Assembly (NCBI GenBank): GCA_963844055.1 | Contig: CAWJMN010000002.1 | Span: 1,798,001-1,862,000 of the forward strand | Direction: 5' to 3' | DNA length: 64,000 nucleotides | Origin: CAWJMN01 sp963844055 | GTDB taxonomy: Bacteria > Planctomycetota > Planctomycetia > Pirellulales > Pirellulaceae | Shown: piece by piece, positions 1 to 8,137 of the stretch | Numbering within the stretch: the stretch's first letter is position 1 | Layout: each line of letters opens with the position of its first letter | Program-made: the position numbers and the translations under genes | Notes under the pieces: generated by a model | What the model saw: the letters and a program-made list of their open reading frames with translations, nothing else | The model's database searches: none | What the model was told of the DNA's origin: nothing

Positions 1-1
1 C

Positions 2-187
2 GGTGCCTCACGCGTATTGGTTGACAGCTGCAAATGCAGCGACAACCTCGAGGCCCAGCTGCGCATGGAAGGCTTCTGCGAAGTGCAACTGTTCGATAAC
101 ACGTTTGGCGGCGACGCCAAGACTGCCATCCAGAAAAACGGCGGCAAGATCGTCGAACCTGAACAGGAAGCAGACGCTGCTAAGTAG
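2..187 (+). CDS. C-terminal fragment of an unrecognised protein
   Basis: An open frame runs from the window edge to a TAG at 185-187 and encodes the last 61 residues of a protein whose start lies outside the window. The fragment begins GASRVLVDSCKCSDN and ends with an acidic tail (EPEQEADAAK). It contains a CKC pair and one further Cys, and I do not recognise the family. It is convergent with the PhoH gene, whose stop lies only 15 bases away, and no terminator hairpin is visible between them. Reading frame and codon choice look like the neighbouring genes, so it is probably a real gene tail and not a shadow ORF. Confidence 0.55.
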   Translation, partial: GASRVLVDSCKCSDNLEAQLRMEGFCEVQLFDNTFGGDAKTAIQKNGGKIVEPEQEADAAK

Positions 188-202
188 CGATAAAGCCTGT
201 AA

Positions 203-1534
203 CTACAACAGTTCACTGGCGAGGTCGGCCAGCTGCGAACGTTCGCCCTTTTCCAGCGTGATGTGGGCAAAGATCGGCTGCCCCACCATTCGATGGATCA
301 GATAGCTAAGCCCATTGGATAATGCATCCAAATAGGGCTGGTCGATCTGGCGAATATCTCCTGTAAGAACGATCTTCGTTCCTTCGCCGGCACGCGTAAT
401 GATCGTTTTGACTTCGTGCGGCGTAAGGTTCTGCGCTTCATCGATGATGAAGAAGATCTTTTGCAAACTGCGGCCACGAATATAGGCCAGCGGCGTGATC
501 ATCAGCTTTTCCGATTCACGCATCTCGGTGATACGCTGCGCATGCGGATCATGATCGTTAAACTGATGCTTAATGACCGTCAGGTTGTCGTACAGCGGTT
601 GCATGTACGGATCGAGCTTTTCTTTGATGTCGCCTGGCAAAAAGCCAAGGTCACGATTGCCTAGCGGAACCACAGGCCGGGCCAGCAAGATCTGACGATA
701 GCGCTGCCGACATTCCAGCGCCGCCGCCAGGGCCAAAAGCGTCTTGCCGGTCCCTGCTCGCCCCGCCAGCGTAACCAGGCGGATATCTTCATTGAGCAAG
801 GCTCGCAAAGCAAACGATTGTTCGCTGTTACGGGGCGTGATGCCGTACACCGTGCTCTTTTCGACTCGTATAAACGATTGATCTTGGGCACGATACGTCG
901 CCAAGACCGACTTCGAGCCATTGCGCAGGACAAAGTTCTCGTTCGGAACGGGGCGCGTCACTTCTGGCAGATCGGCGGCAGACACAATCCCACCGTTTTC
1001 ATAGAAACGGTTGATGCTTTCCGAGGAAATCCCCTCCACCACCCGCTTGCCCGTATAAAGCTTGTCGAAGCTTTCAATCTTGTCGGTGGTATAGTCTTCG
1101 GAAGTAAGGCCCAGCGATTTGGCCTTCATCCGCAGGTTGGTATCTTTGGTGACCAAAATCACCGGCCGCGAGGGCTCTCGCTTTTGCAGCGTTAGGGCCG
1201 CATTCAAAATGCGATGGTCGGGCGTATCTTGGGCGAAGGCCGTCTTCACGCGGCTATCGAGTTCGCCCCCCAAAACAATGCGAATGTTACCTCGTCCTGG
1301 ACCGAGCGAAGCCCCTTGATCGGTTAATGCTTCGCCGGTGAGGTGGTCCACCAGCCGCAGGAATTCCCGCGCTTGGAAGTTGATGTTTTCACTTCCCTTT
1401 TTGAACTTATCCAGTTCTTCCAGGACCGTGATCGGGATGACGATGTCGTGTTCTTCAAAATTGTTGATACAACCGCTGTCGTGCAGAACGACGTTGGTGT
1501 CCAGAACAAACAGCTTCGCCGATTGAAGGATCAT
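203..1534 (-). CDS. PhoH family protein: PIN domain fused to PhoH ATPase
   Basis: The 443-residue protein has two domains. An N-terminal PIN-type nuclease domain (about residues 7-150) carries the FVLDTNVVLHD motif, with Asp12 as the first metal-binding acid. A C-terminal PhoH ATPase domain has the Walker A motif GRAGTGKT near residues 258-265 and the Walker B stretch FFIIDEAQNLTPHE. The length and domain order match the PIN-PhoH (YlaK/PhoH2) family, whose members are cytoplasmic, ATP-dependent RNA-processing or toxin-like enzymes. The exact substrate cannot be read from sequence. The start is the ATG at 1534. The next gene upstream on the same strand ends 208 bases away, so it probably has its own promoter. 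Confidence 0.93.
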   Translation of the reverse strand: MILQSAKLFVLDTNVVLHDSGCINNFEEHDIVIPITVLEELDKFKKGSENINFQAREFLRLVDHLTGEALTDQGASLGPGRGNIRIVLGGELDSRVKTAFAQDTPDHRILNAALTLQKREPSRPVILVTKDTNLRMKAKSLGLTSEDYTTDKIESFDKLYTGKRVVEGISSESINRFYENGGIVSAADLPEVTRPVPNENFVLRNGSKSVLATYRAQDQSFIRVEKSTVYGITPRNSEQSFALRALLNEDIRLVTLAGRAGTGKTLLALAAALECRQRYRQILLARPVVPLGNRDLGFLPGDIKEKLDPYMQPLYDNLTVIKHQFNDHDPHAQRITEMRESEKLMITPLAYIRGRSLQKIFFIIDEAQNLTPHEVKTIITRAGEGTKIVLTGDIRQIDQPYLDALSNGLSYLIHRMVGQPIFAHITLEKGERSQLADLASELL

Positions 1535-1742
1535 GCACGGCTCTCCATGCCAGCGGACAGAAGATCATCCTTGAACAATCTCAGTTTCCTCGATTGGCTC
1601 TTTCGTTGCAAGCCGAGCCTATGGCGCATTGGGCAAAAACCACCCACGTTTTCTCACCACTCGTGCGATTGCCGGTTTGCCGCAAGTAGAACCACGGGAA
1701 TTGATAGGAATTTCGCGCAACCTTCATCCCCATGCAGTGGCT

Positions 1743-2273
1743 TTAGGAGAGCCATTCGCTGAACGTTTCCGCCCCAAACACAAGCACCACGATTCCCAAG
1801 ATAGCGACACCAAGAAAAATCAAATGATTTAGCATGGTCAGGTAAAAAGCCGCTTTGGTAGGCGCGTTACCCTCTTCATGCATGGCTCCCAGCCGAATGG
1901 CGCGCAGGTCTTGAAACGCCAACATGCTGATAGCCACATTGAGTGGAAATGCCAGAACCATGAAGACCGACATCCAAAAATAGAAAGTCATCGCCCCCAT
2001 CAGGCCCCCTACCACACCTGCCGACGAAATCAGCGCCAAGACAAGCAGTCGCAGGCCGCGATGGGGCAGCGACCTTTGAAAGACCGGCGAATACGAAGGG
2101 ACCGCGCCATGCGACGCCGACGGCGCAAACGGATTGGCGGCATTCTCTGCCGAGTCGGCGGCGGCACTCGTATTCCCTTCCGGTTCGGCAAAGAGATTCT
2201 TGCCGTCCGAGCCAATCACGCTAGGACGCTTGAACTTCGAAACATCCGGAAGTCGCGAACCTTCTTCAGGCAT
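1743..2273 (-). CDS. Membrane protein of unknown function with Pro/Ala/Ser-rich N-terminus
   Basis: This encodes 176 residues. The first 70 or so are polar and rich in Pro, Ser and Ala, with an NPFAPSASHG stretch, and are probably disordered. Three hydrophobic segments follow (about 74-98, 103-122 and 145-168), so the protein is likely anchored in the inner membrane with the tail in the cytoplasm. I do not recognise a named family; similar Pro-rich membrane proteins are common in planctomycetes. It lies 66 bases downstream of the large HEAT/cytochrome gene on the same strand and could be cotranscribed with it, but the sequence gives no functional link. Confidence 0.7.
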   Translation of the reverse strand: MPEEGSRLPDVSKFKRPSVIGSDGKNLFAEPEGNTSAAADSAENAANPFAPSASHGAVPSYSPVFQRSLPHRGLRLLVLALISSAGVVGGLMGAMTFYFWMSVFMVLAFPLNVAISMLAFQDLRAIRLGAMHEEGNAPTKAAFYLTMLNHLIFLGVAILGIVVLVFGAETFSEWLS

Positions 2274-2339
2274 GGGAAACTTTCCGCCGGCTAAAGGCGA
2301 ACAGGGATCAACGGTTACACCAACCCACGAAAACAGAAC

Positions 2340-5300
2340 TTACTTCAGCGTAGAAAGGTATTCGACCACATCGCGCAGTTCATGCAGCGACAGCACCTTT
2401 TCCATGGCAGGCATGGCTGAAACCGGTTCGCTCCGCTCCGAGATTTCTTGCGTCGGCACGCGGCGTTTGGTTCCATCGGCCAAAACCAAGTCGACATGGT
2501 CCGGCGACTCGGTCTTTAAGGTTCCAGCCACCGTGGTACCATCATCCAGTACCAGCGTCACATTTCCAAACCCGGGCGCGATCTTGGCCGTTGGCAGGAT
2601 CAGCGATTGCAGCAAATGAAAACGTTCCGCTGCGGCCGAAACGCGGGAGAGGTTAGGCCCAGCATCGCCGCCACGCCCTTCTACCTTATGGCAACGGAGG
2701 CATTGAGCCTGCCGATGACCTAAGAAGATCTGCTCGCCACGTTGGGCGTCACCCCCTTCGAGCGCCACTCGGAACGGCGAAAGCTTATCCCCTTCGCGCG
2801 TAATACGATCGTAGTAAGCCGCCAGCGAAGTAGCCAGCTTGGCACTGCTCTTCTTTTCTGCGGTCTGTAGCACCTCGAGTTGAAGAGGAAGCGGCACAGT
2901 ACCGCGAGCAAGACGCTGCGTCCATTGTTCTAGAATGGTCATCGCCCCTTCGCCCGGAAGCGTCCCCAGTAGGGAAATCGCATCTTGCTTTTCAGGGATC
3001 GTGGCCGTGTTGGCGTCGCCTGGTTCCAACAGTTTTTGCAGGTGCTCTAGCCCCTTGGCCGGATCACGTGCGACATACAAGCGTGTGGCTGTTTGACGCA
3101 GCAGTGGCTGTGCATCGTTTAGCGCGAGGGCAATTTGTTCGTCTAGCTGCGGAACTTTACGAGCCGCCAACAAAGACAGGGCTGCGCTGCGGGCCGTTGC
3201 CGCCCGATTGGCGTCGCCCAGCCATTGCAAAAAGACTTCGGCATCCGCCTTCAATTCGAGCGTGCCAATCAGTTTGGCCACCTGCGTTTGCAACTGAGGA
3301 TCGCTGACCGCCAGCAAGCTTGGCAACAGCGGCTCTAAGGTGGAACGGACCATGGCCGCATCACGCGTTGGCAGCGGTCGCCAAATGCCAATCACGCGGT
3401 CGCGCTTTTCTGGTTGGATCCAAAGGCCGATCTCCTCCAGCGCTTCGCGTCGAATCGCAAGAGGAAGATGGTTCGCCAAGACCACCTGCACCATGAAGCG
3501 TAGGTTCTCTTCTTTTCCCAAACGATAGTTGGCGTTTAAAATCCGCCGCGCCAGCGCCTCGGGAACTTCACTTCCCGTGACCGTTAGGTTGGCGCCAAGG
3601 CGAGCCAGTTCTGGCAGTTGCTCATCCATTTGCAAGTCATGGATTGCTTGAGCCGCCTCCGTGGCCAGTCGCGCTTCGGCATCCGTCAAAAAGCTAACGA
3701 GCTCGGGGCTCTTGCTGCTTCGCATGGCGAGCAGAGAGACCATCCGGACGGCCGGCGAGGGGTTTCGACTAGCCCGCAAGATCGCTTCAGCATCCGCGGT
3801 TTGTATCAACAGCTGCACCACTGCATGGCGCAGGTATTTGTCGGCATCCTCATTCGCTTCGGCCAATGCCAACGCCGGGGCAATCGCATTGCGAGACTTC
3901 AAATCGGCCAACGCCAGCAGCGCCATAAACCGAACGCGCGGCGAATCATCCTTGACGGCGCCAATCAGTGCCGCTTCCAGCCCCTGCAGCCGATGCTCAC
4001 CCGCCAGCTTGGCCGCATGGGCCCGCAGTTCGATTTCCGGATCGGCCAGCAAGCCGGCCACGGTCTTTTGAAACGACGTGATCGTTCCCGAATCCTTGCG
4101 GGCGATCTGTCCCAGCCCCCACAAGGCATGCAGCCGTGGCAGAAGTTCCTTTGCCCCTTGGGCGACCTTCTCTAGCGCTGCCACCGAGCTGGGACCTTTT
4201 GCGGCCAAGGTGAACTGGGCCCGTTGCCGCACTCGCTGGTCGGCGTGCCCCAGTAACGCAACCAATTGGTCTGCACTTTGGCTGGCAAACCCCTTTTGAA
4301 AAAGCGCTTTCACTTCCGCCACTTGGGCATCAGCAAAGGCGGTTTCATCACGCAACGTATAGACGCGTCCTCCCCGTGTGTTCCCTTCCCAGGCTAGGGC
4401 GACAAAGTCGCTGACATACATCTGCCCATCAAAACCAAAGTCGAGATCGGTCGCAAAGATCGGCTTGAGGAAGTCCTGTGGATCTTCGATCTGAAACGAA
4501 GCTCCCTTGGGAGCCACTCGAAAGCTTTCAATCCCTCCGCCACCGGCGTAGTTACACATATAAAAGCGATGACGCAAATCGTCTCGCCAGCCAACGCTGC
4601 CGTTGTAGGCAAAACCGCTCGGCCCGGCTCCCAACTTGCCAACCGGTGGCAGTACCCAAGCGGGGCGCACTTGTTCCGCTTCGGCATCGCCATCGACAGC
4701 CCAGATCTTCTCAGCATGCCAGGGCCCCGTTTCATAAGGGGCCAACATCGTTTGAAACGGCATGCTCCAGCCGCTGTCTCCCCCAGGCACCACATAAACC
4801 AGTCGCGAGTGATCTCCCTTGTCGCAGTTGTTGTCATCCGCGAACAAGTTGCCATAAATGTCAAACGCTAGTTCTTGCGGATTGCGTAAGCCGATGTGCA
4901 CCACTTCAAACTGGCTGCCATCGGGCTCACAGCGAAACACCGCCCCGCGCCGTGGCAGTTGGTATTTCTTTCCTTCTTTGGAAACGACGTTAAAACCGCG
5001 ATCACCAATCGTGAAGTAAAGTCGGCCATCGGGTCCCCAAGTCAGACCGTGCAAATCGTGCCCCAAAAAGCCTGCATTCACGCCGAAACCCGATAGCAGG
5101 ATGTCACGCGTGTCGGCCTTGCCATCCCCATCGGTATCTCGCAAACGATAAAGGTTCGGAATGCAAGTCACAAAGACATCGCCATCCGTCGCCATCACCC
5201 CCGATGCCATGCCCGCTGTCACTCCGGTGAAGTCGTCGGCAAAGACGGTCGCCTTGTCCGCCTTGCCATCCCCGTCCGTATCTTCCACGAGCTTGATCTG

Positions 5301-5777
5301 ATCGGTGAAGCGGCGAAACCAGTTCATGCCCCCATCAAAACGGTCCGCGAACTTTTCGAGCATCGCCGCGCGCTCTTCGACCGTGTTGATTTGCAAGTCA
5401 TCTTCCAGCAGGAACGGCCGCGTCCGGTTCTCTTCCGTCCCACGATTGAATCGATACTCTTCCGCAATGAAGACCCGCCCCTTTTCATCTACCGAAAGGG
5501 CGACCGGGCTGTGCAATTGTGGCTCGGCCGCAAATAGCTCCATCCGCAACTTCTCGGGATGGCGCAGGCCAGCGATCTGTCGCTTCGCGGCTTCCGTTCC
5601 ATCTGGAAGTGGCGGATCGACCATCGGCTTAGTGGCCTGTGTGGGGGCCGCAGCCTCTTGCGCAGTACAGCTGGCAATCCAGCCAAACGTCGCTAGCGTC
5701 GCCAGCATCGCAGGCAGGAAACCAGGAAGGATGCTGAACCTACGGAGCTTTGAAAAATGGCTTGTGGAGTAACGCAC
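2340..5777 (-). CDS. PVC-type secreted dehydrogenase-like protein with HEAT repeats and C-terminal heme c domain
   Basis: The 1145-residue protein starts with a signal peptide (hydrophobic stretch ending near the ASCTAQ sequence, about residue 40). Residues about 55-470 form a beta-propeller-like region with calcium-style DTDGDGKAD motifs, typical of the putative membrane-bound dehydrogenase domain of PVC bacteria. Residues about 480-940 are alpha-helical HEAT-type repeats. The C-terminal part is the family's putative heme-binding domain, with CLRCH at 1026-1030 and a later Met-rich SAMPAM segment that could supply the distal ligand. It is expected to act outside the inner membrane as a c-type-cytochrome-linked oxidoreductase, but its substrate is unknown. 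The start is a GTG at 5777; an ATG 23 codons later would shorten the signal peptide. Confidence 0.88.
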   Translation of the reverse strand: MRYSTSHFSKLRRFSILPGFLPAMLATLATFGWIASCTAQEAAAPTQATKPMVDPPLPDGTEAAKRQIAGLRHPEKLRMELFAAEPQLHSPVALSVDEKGRVFIAEEYRFNRGTEENRTRPFLLEDDLQINTVEERAAMLEKFADRFDGGMNWFRRFTDQIKLVEDTDGDGKADKATVFADDFTGVTAGMASGVMATDGDVFVTCIPNLYRLRDTDGDGKADTRDILLSGFGVNAGFLGHDLHGLTWGPDGRLYFTIGDRGFNVVSKEGKKYQLPRRGAVFRCEPDGSQFEVVHIGLRNPQELAFDIYGNLFADDNNCDKGDHSRLVYVVPGGDSGWSMPFQTMLAPYETGPWHAEKIWAVDGDAEAEQVRPAWVLPPVGKLGAGPSGFAYNGSVGWRDDLRHRFYMCNYAGGGGIESFRVAPKGASFQIEDPQDFLKPIFATDLDFGFDGQMYVSDFVALAWEGNTRGGRVYTLRDETAFADAQVAEVKALFQKGFASQSADQLVALLGHADQRVRQRAQFTLAAKGPSSVAALEKVAQGAKELLPRLHALWGLGQIARKDSGTITSFQKTVAGLLADPEIELRAHAAKLAGEHRLQGLEAALIGAVKDDSPRVRFMALLALADLKSRNAIAPALALAEANEDADKYLRHAVVQLLIQTADAEAILRASRNPSPAVRMVSLLAMRSSKSPELVSFLTDAEARLATEAAQAIHDLQMDEQLPELARLGANLTVTGSEVPEALARRILNANYRLGKEENLRFMVQVVLANHLPLAIRREALEEIGLWIQPEKRDRVIGIWRPLPTRDAAMVRSTLEPLLPSLLAVSDPQLQTQVAKLIGTLELKADAEVFLQWLGDANRAATARSAALSLLAARKVPQLDEQIALALNDAQPLLRQTATRLYVARDPAKGLEHLQKLLEPGDANTATIPEKQDAISLLGTLPGEGAMTILEQWTQRLARGTVPLPLQLEVLQTAEKKSSAKLATSLAAYYDRITREGDKLSPFRVALEGGDAQRGEQIFLGHRQAQCLRCHKVEGRGGDAGPNLSRVSAAAERFHLLQSLILPTAKIAPGFGNVTLVLDDGTTVAGTLKTESPDHVDLVLADGTKRRVPTQEISERSEPVSAMPAMEKVLSLHELRDVVEYLSTLK

Positions 5778-6000
5778 GACAAAGTTCGCCTAAAAGTAAA
5801 AATCGATGCGGAGATTCATAAGGAATTGAGGGGGCATTGTCGATTGTCCCCTGAGAAGACGGCGTGATGCAAGTAGCGACATTCTGCTCAGCAAAACAAA
5901 GTCGAGGATTTTGGGAAAAGGGGCAGCGAAACTTGCCGGCGACTTGGGTCGGTTGCCCCTCCATCGATTTTTAAAAACTCTGGGTTTGCTTGGTCGCGAT

Positions 6001-8133
6001 ATGCCCTCGCCTGGAAACAAATCCGACAATTCCAGCAACCGCTCCGATGCGCCACCCGCCTCGCAGCCGGGCCGCACCCTGCTTGGCCCCCTCTATCGCT
6101 GGTTCACCGTCGTTGACGTGACCGTGATCATCTTGGCGATTGCTGCCATCTATGCGGCAGGATCGATTTTGCACGAACAATGGCAACACCATTGCCTGTT
6201 CGTCGCTGAAAAAGACCAAGCCCCAAATGCAACCGCTCCCGCCGAGCGACAAGCGGCCGCCAACACCAGCACACCCTCGATGGAGGCTACGTTACCTCCC
6301 TCGCGCGTCGCCTCCACGGATGAAGTCAAAGTTCCCAAGCCGGCCAGCGTGCCGGGGGGAACTCCCTATGTCAGCAAAATCCGTTTGGCACCCGGCTCCG
6401 TCCTCAAACCGGATGATGGTCCTGCAGATAAATTAAGTAGCGCCGTCATTTTGGAACCGACGATCACACCGCCGGTTGAAGAAATTGCCAGCGCACCCGA
6501 AGAGCCCACTCCAGCAACTTCACCGCAGCCTTCCGGTGGAAGCTCCAGGCCGAAAAGAGCTGCCAAAAAGAAGTCGGCCGCCGGCGTACTACTTAGCCAT
6601 CGGGCCATGCTTGCCCCTAAGGCTGCTGCGCCTGCGCCTCCGCCAGCTTCTCTCGAACCCTCCGGTGGTAGCGCACCGCCAACCGGCGGCTTTGATCGGG
6701 CGATGGAAGAGCAGTTCCCCAAGGCCTCCGCCAGCGCTCCGCAAGTCGCTGCCGCACCACCTCGCAAAACTATCGCTTATGGCGCATCGCTCACCCCCAT
6801 GCTTAGCGTGGGGAGCAAGCAGCCAACTCCTGATGCCGAGCCGCCATCGATCTTGGTAGAAGATTCTGGTGAACGCCTCGTCGATCCCGAAGATAACACC
6901 GTCGTCAAAGTGTTTTATGGAACCGATCGATTCAGCGTGGTCTATACGCCGGACCGTGTGATTGATCGCGTGCTTCGCTTCTTACCCGCGGCGGTTGTTT
7001 GCGCGATTGCCTTTGCCTTAGCTTGGCTTGTGACGGAAACTCGCAAGATCTGGGCCATGGTCGGCTTGGCCTTTACGCTGTTGTTGGGCGTGGGAATGAT
7101 TTACTATGCCACGCAAACAACGCTAACCATTGCGGCCGATTCCCGTGCGCAGCGTACCGTCTATACCAGCCGTCGCAATCCAGGTGGCCAACTGAACTTG
7201 GGCATTTGCGAAGTGAGCATTCCCAAGTTCCATCAGCCCGGCATGGTCGAAGAAGCTTCGCTTTTGCGGCTGGAAGTGTGCGAGAACGAAAATCGCCACA
7301 TCGTGCTGAAGCAAACCAAGGTGATGCCTGCCGAAGGGTTCTATAAGGAACTTCGCTCTCGCGTGGAAGAAGGACCGAACCAAGAACTGTTTGTGTTTGT
7401 GCATGGGTTCAATGTTTCGTTTGACGATGCCGCCAAGCGAACCGCACAAATGGCAAACGATATGCACTTCGAAGGGGCGCCTGTCTTTTATAGCTGGCCC
7501 GCCAATCAAAGCTCCCTGCTGACCTACACGGTGGATGAAACGAATGTGGCCTGGGCAATGCCCCACCTGAAGAAGTTCCTGCAAGAGCTAGTCAAAAAGA
7601 GCGGCGCCAAGTCGATCAACCTAATCGCCCACAGCATGGGAAACCGGGCATTATCCTCCGCGCTCAAAGAGATTCAATTGGAACGCCGGGATGATTCGGC
7701 TCCCCCCTTCAATCAAGTGGTGCTGGCAGCTCCCGATGTTGATGCCGAAGACTTTGCCGAAAACCTGGTACCTGTCATTTGCAAGACGGCCCGTCGTACC
7801 ACGCTCTATGTTTCCAGGCATGATGATGCCCTCAAAGCATCACAGCTTGTTCACCGCTATGCTCGCGCGGGCGACAGTTCAGCTGGACTAGTGATTGTTC
7901 CGGGCCTCGACACGATCGATGTTTCCACCATCGACAACAGCCCCTGGGGACATTCCTATTACGGCAGCAGCGATATTGTCTTGGCCGATATCCGCAACCT
8001 GTTTGAGTCCAACACGCCGCCGGAAGAGCGGATCGGCCTTACATACCAACAGAATCGCGAGAAGTCGTACTGGGCCTTTGATCGCGAACTGATCGCACGG
8101 GGCGAAACGACTGCGGCAACCATCCTTCGCTAG
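6001..8133 (+). CDS. Membrane-anchored DUF900-type alpha/beta hydrolase
   Basis: I chose the ATG at 6001; the frame is open upstream to a TTG at 5911, but the added 30 residues look random. The 710-residue protein has one N-terminal membrane helix (about 36-56), a long Pro/Ala/Ser-rich linker (about 70-300), two more membrane helices (about 326-344 and 352-372) and a C-terminal alpha/beta hydrolase domain. The hydrolase part shows the DUF900 hallmarks: FVHGFN around 466-471, FYSWPAN, and the nucleophile elbow AHSMGNR with Ser545. The family contains predicted esterases or lipases, and the substrate is unknown. It is convergent with the next gene, with only 4 bases between the stops. Confidence 0.85.
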   Translation: MPSPGNKSDNSSNRSDAPPASQPGRTLLGPLYRWFTVVDVTVIILAIAAIYAAGSILHEQWQHHCLFVAEKDQAPNATAPAERQAAANTSTPSMEATLPPSRVASTDEVKVPKPASVPGGTPYVSKIRLAPGSVLKPDDGPADKLSSAVILEPTITPPVEEIASAPEEPTPATSPQPSGGSSRPKRAAKKKSAAGVLLSHRAMLAPKAAAPAPPPASLEPSGGSAPPTGGFDRAMEEQFPKASASAPQVAAAPPRKTIAYGASLTPMLSVGSKQPTPDAEPPSILVEDSGERLVDPEDNTVVKVFYGTDRFSVVYTPDRVIDRVLRFLPAAVVCAIAFALAWLVTETRKIWAMVGLAFTLLLGVGMIYYATQTTLTIAADSRAQRTVYTSRRNPGGQLNLGICEVSIPKFHQPGMVEEASLLRLEVCENENRHIVLKQTKVMPAEGFYKELRSRVEEGPNQELFVFVHGFNVSFDDAAKRTAQMANDMHFEGAPVFYSWPANQSSLLTYTVDETNVAWAMPHLKKFLQELVKKSGAKSINLIAHSMGNRALSSALKEIQLERRDDSAPPFNQVVLAAPDVDAEDFAENLVPVICKTARRTTLYVSRHDDALKASQLVHRYARAGDSSAGLVIVPGLDTIDVSTIDNSPWGHSYYGSSDIVLADIRNLFESNTPPEERIGLTYQQNREKSYWAFDRELIARGETTAATILR

Positions 8134-8137
8134 TCTT

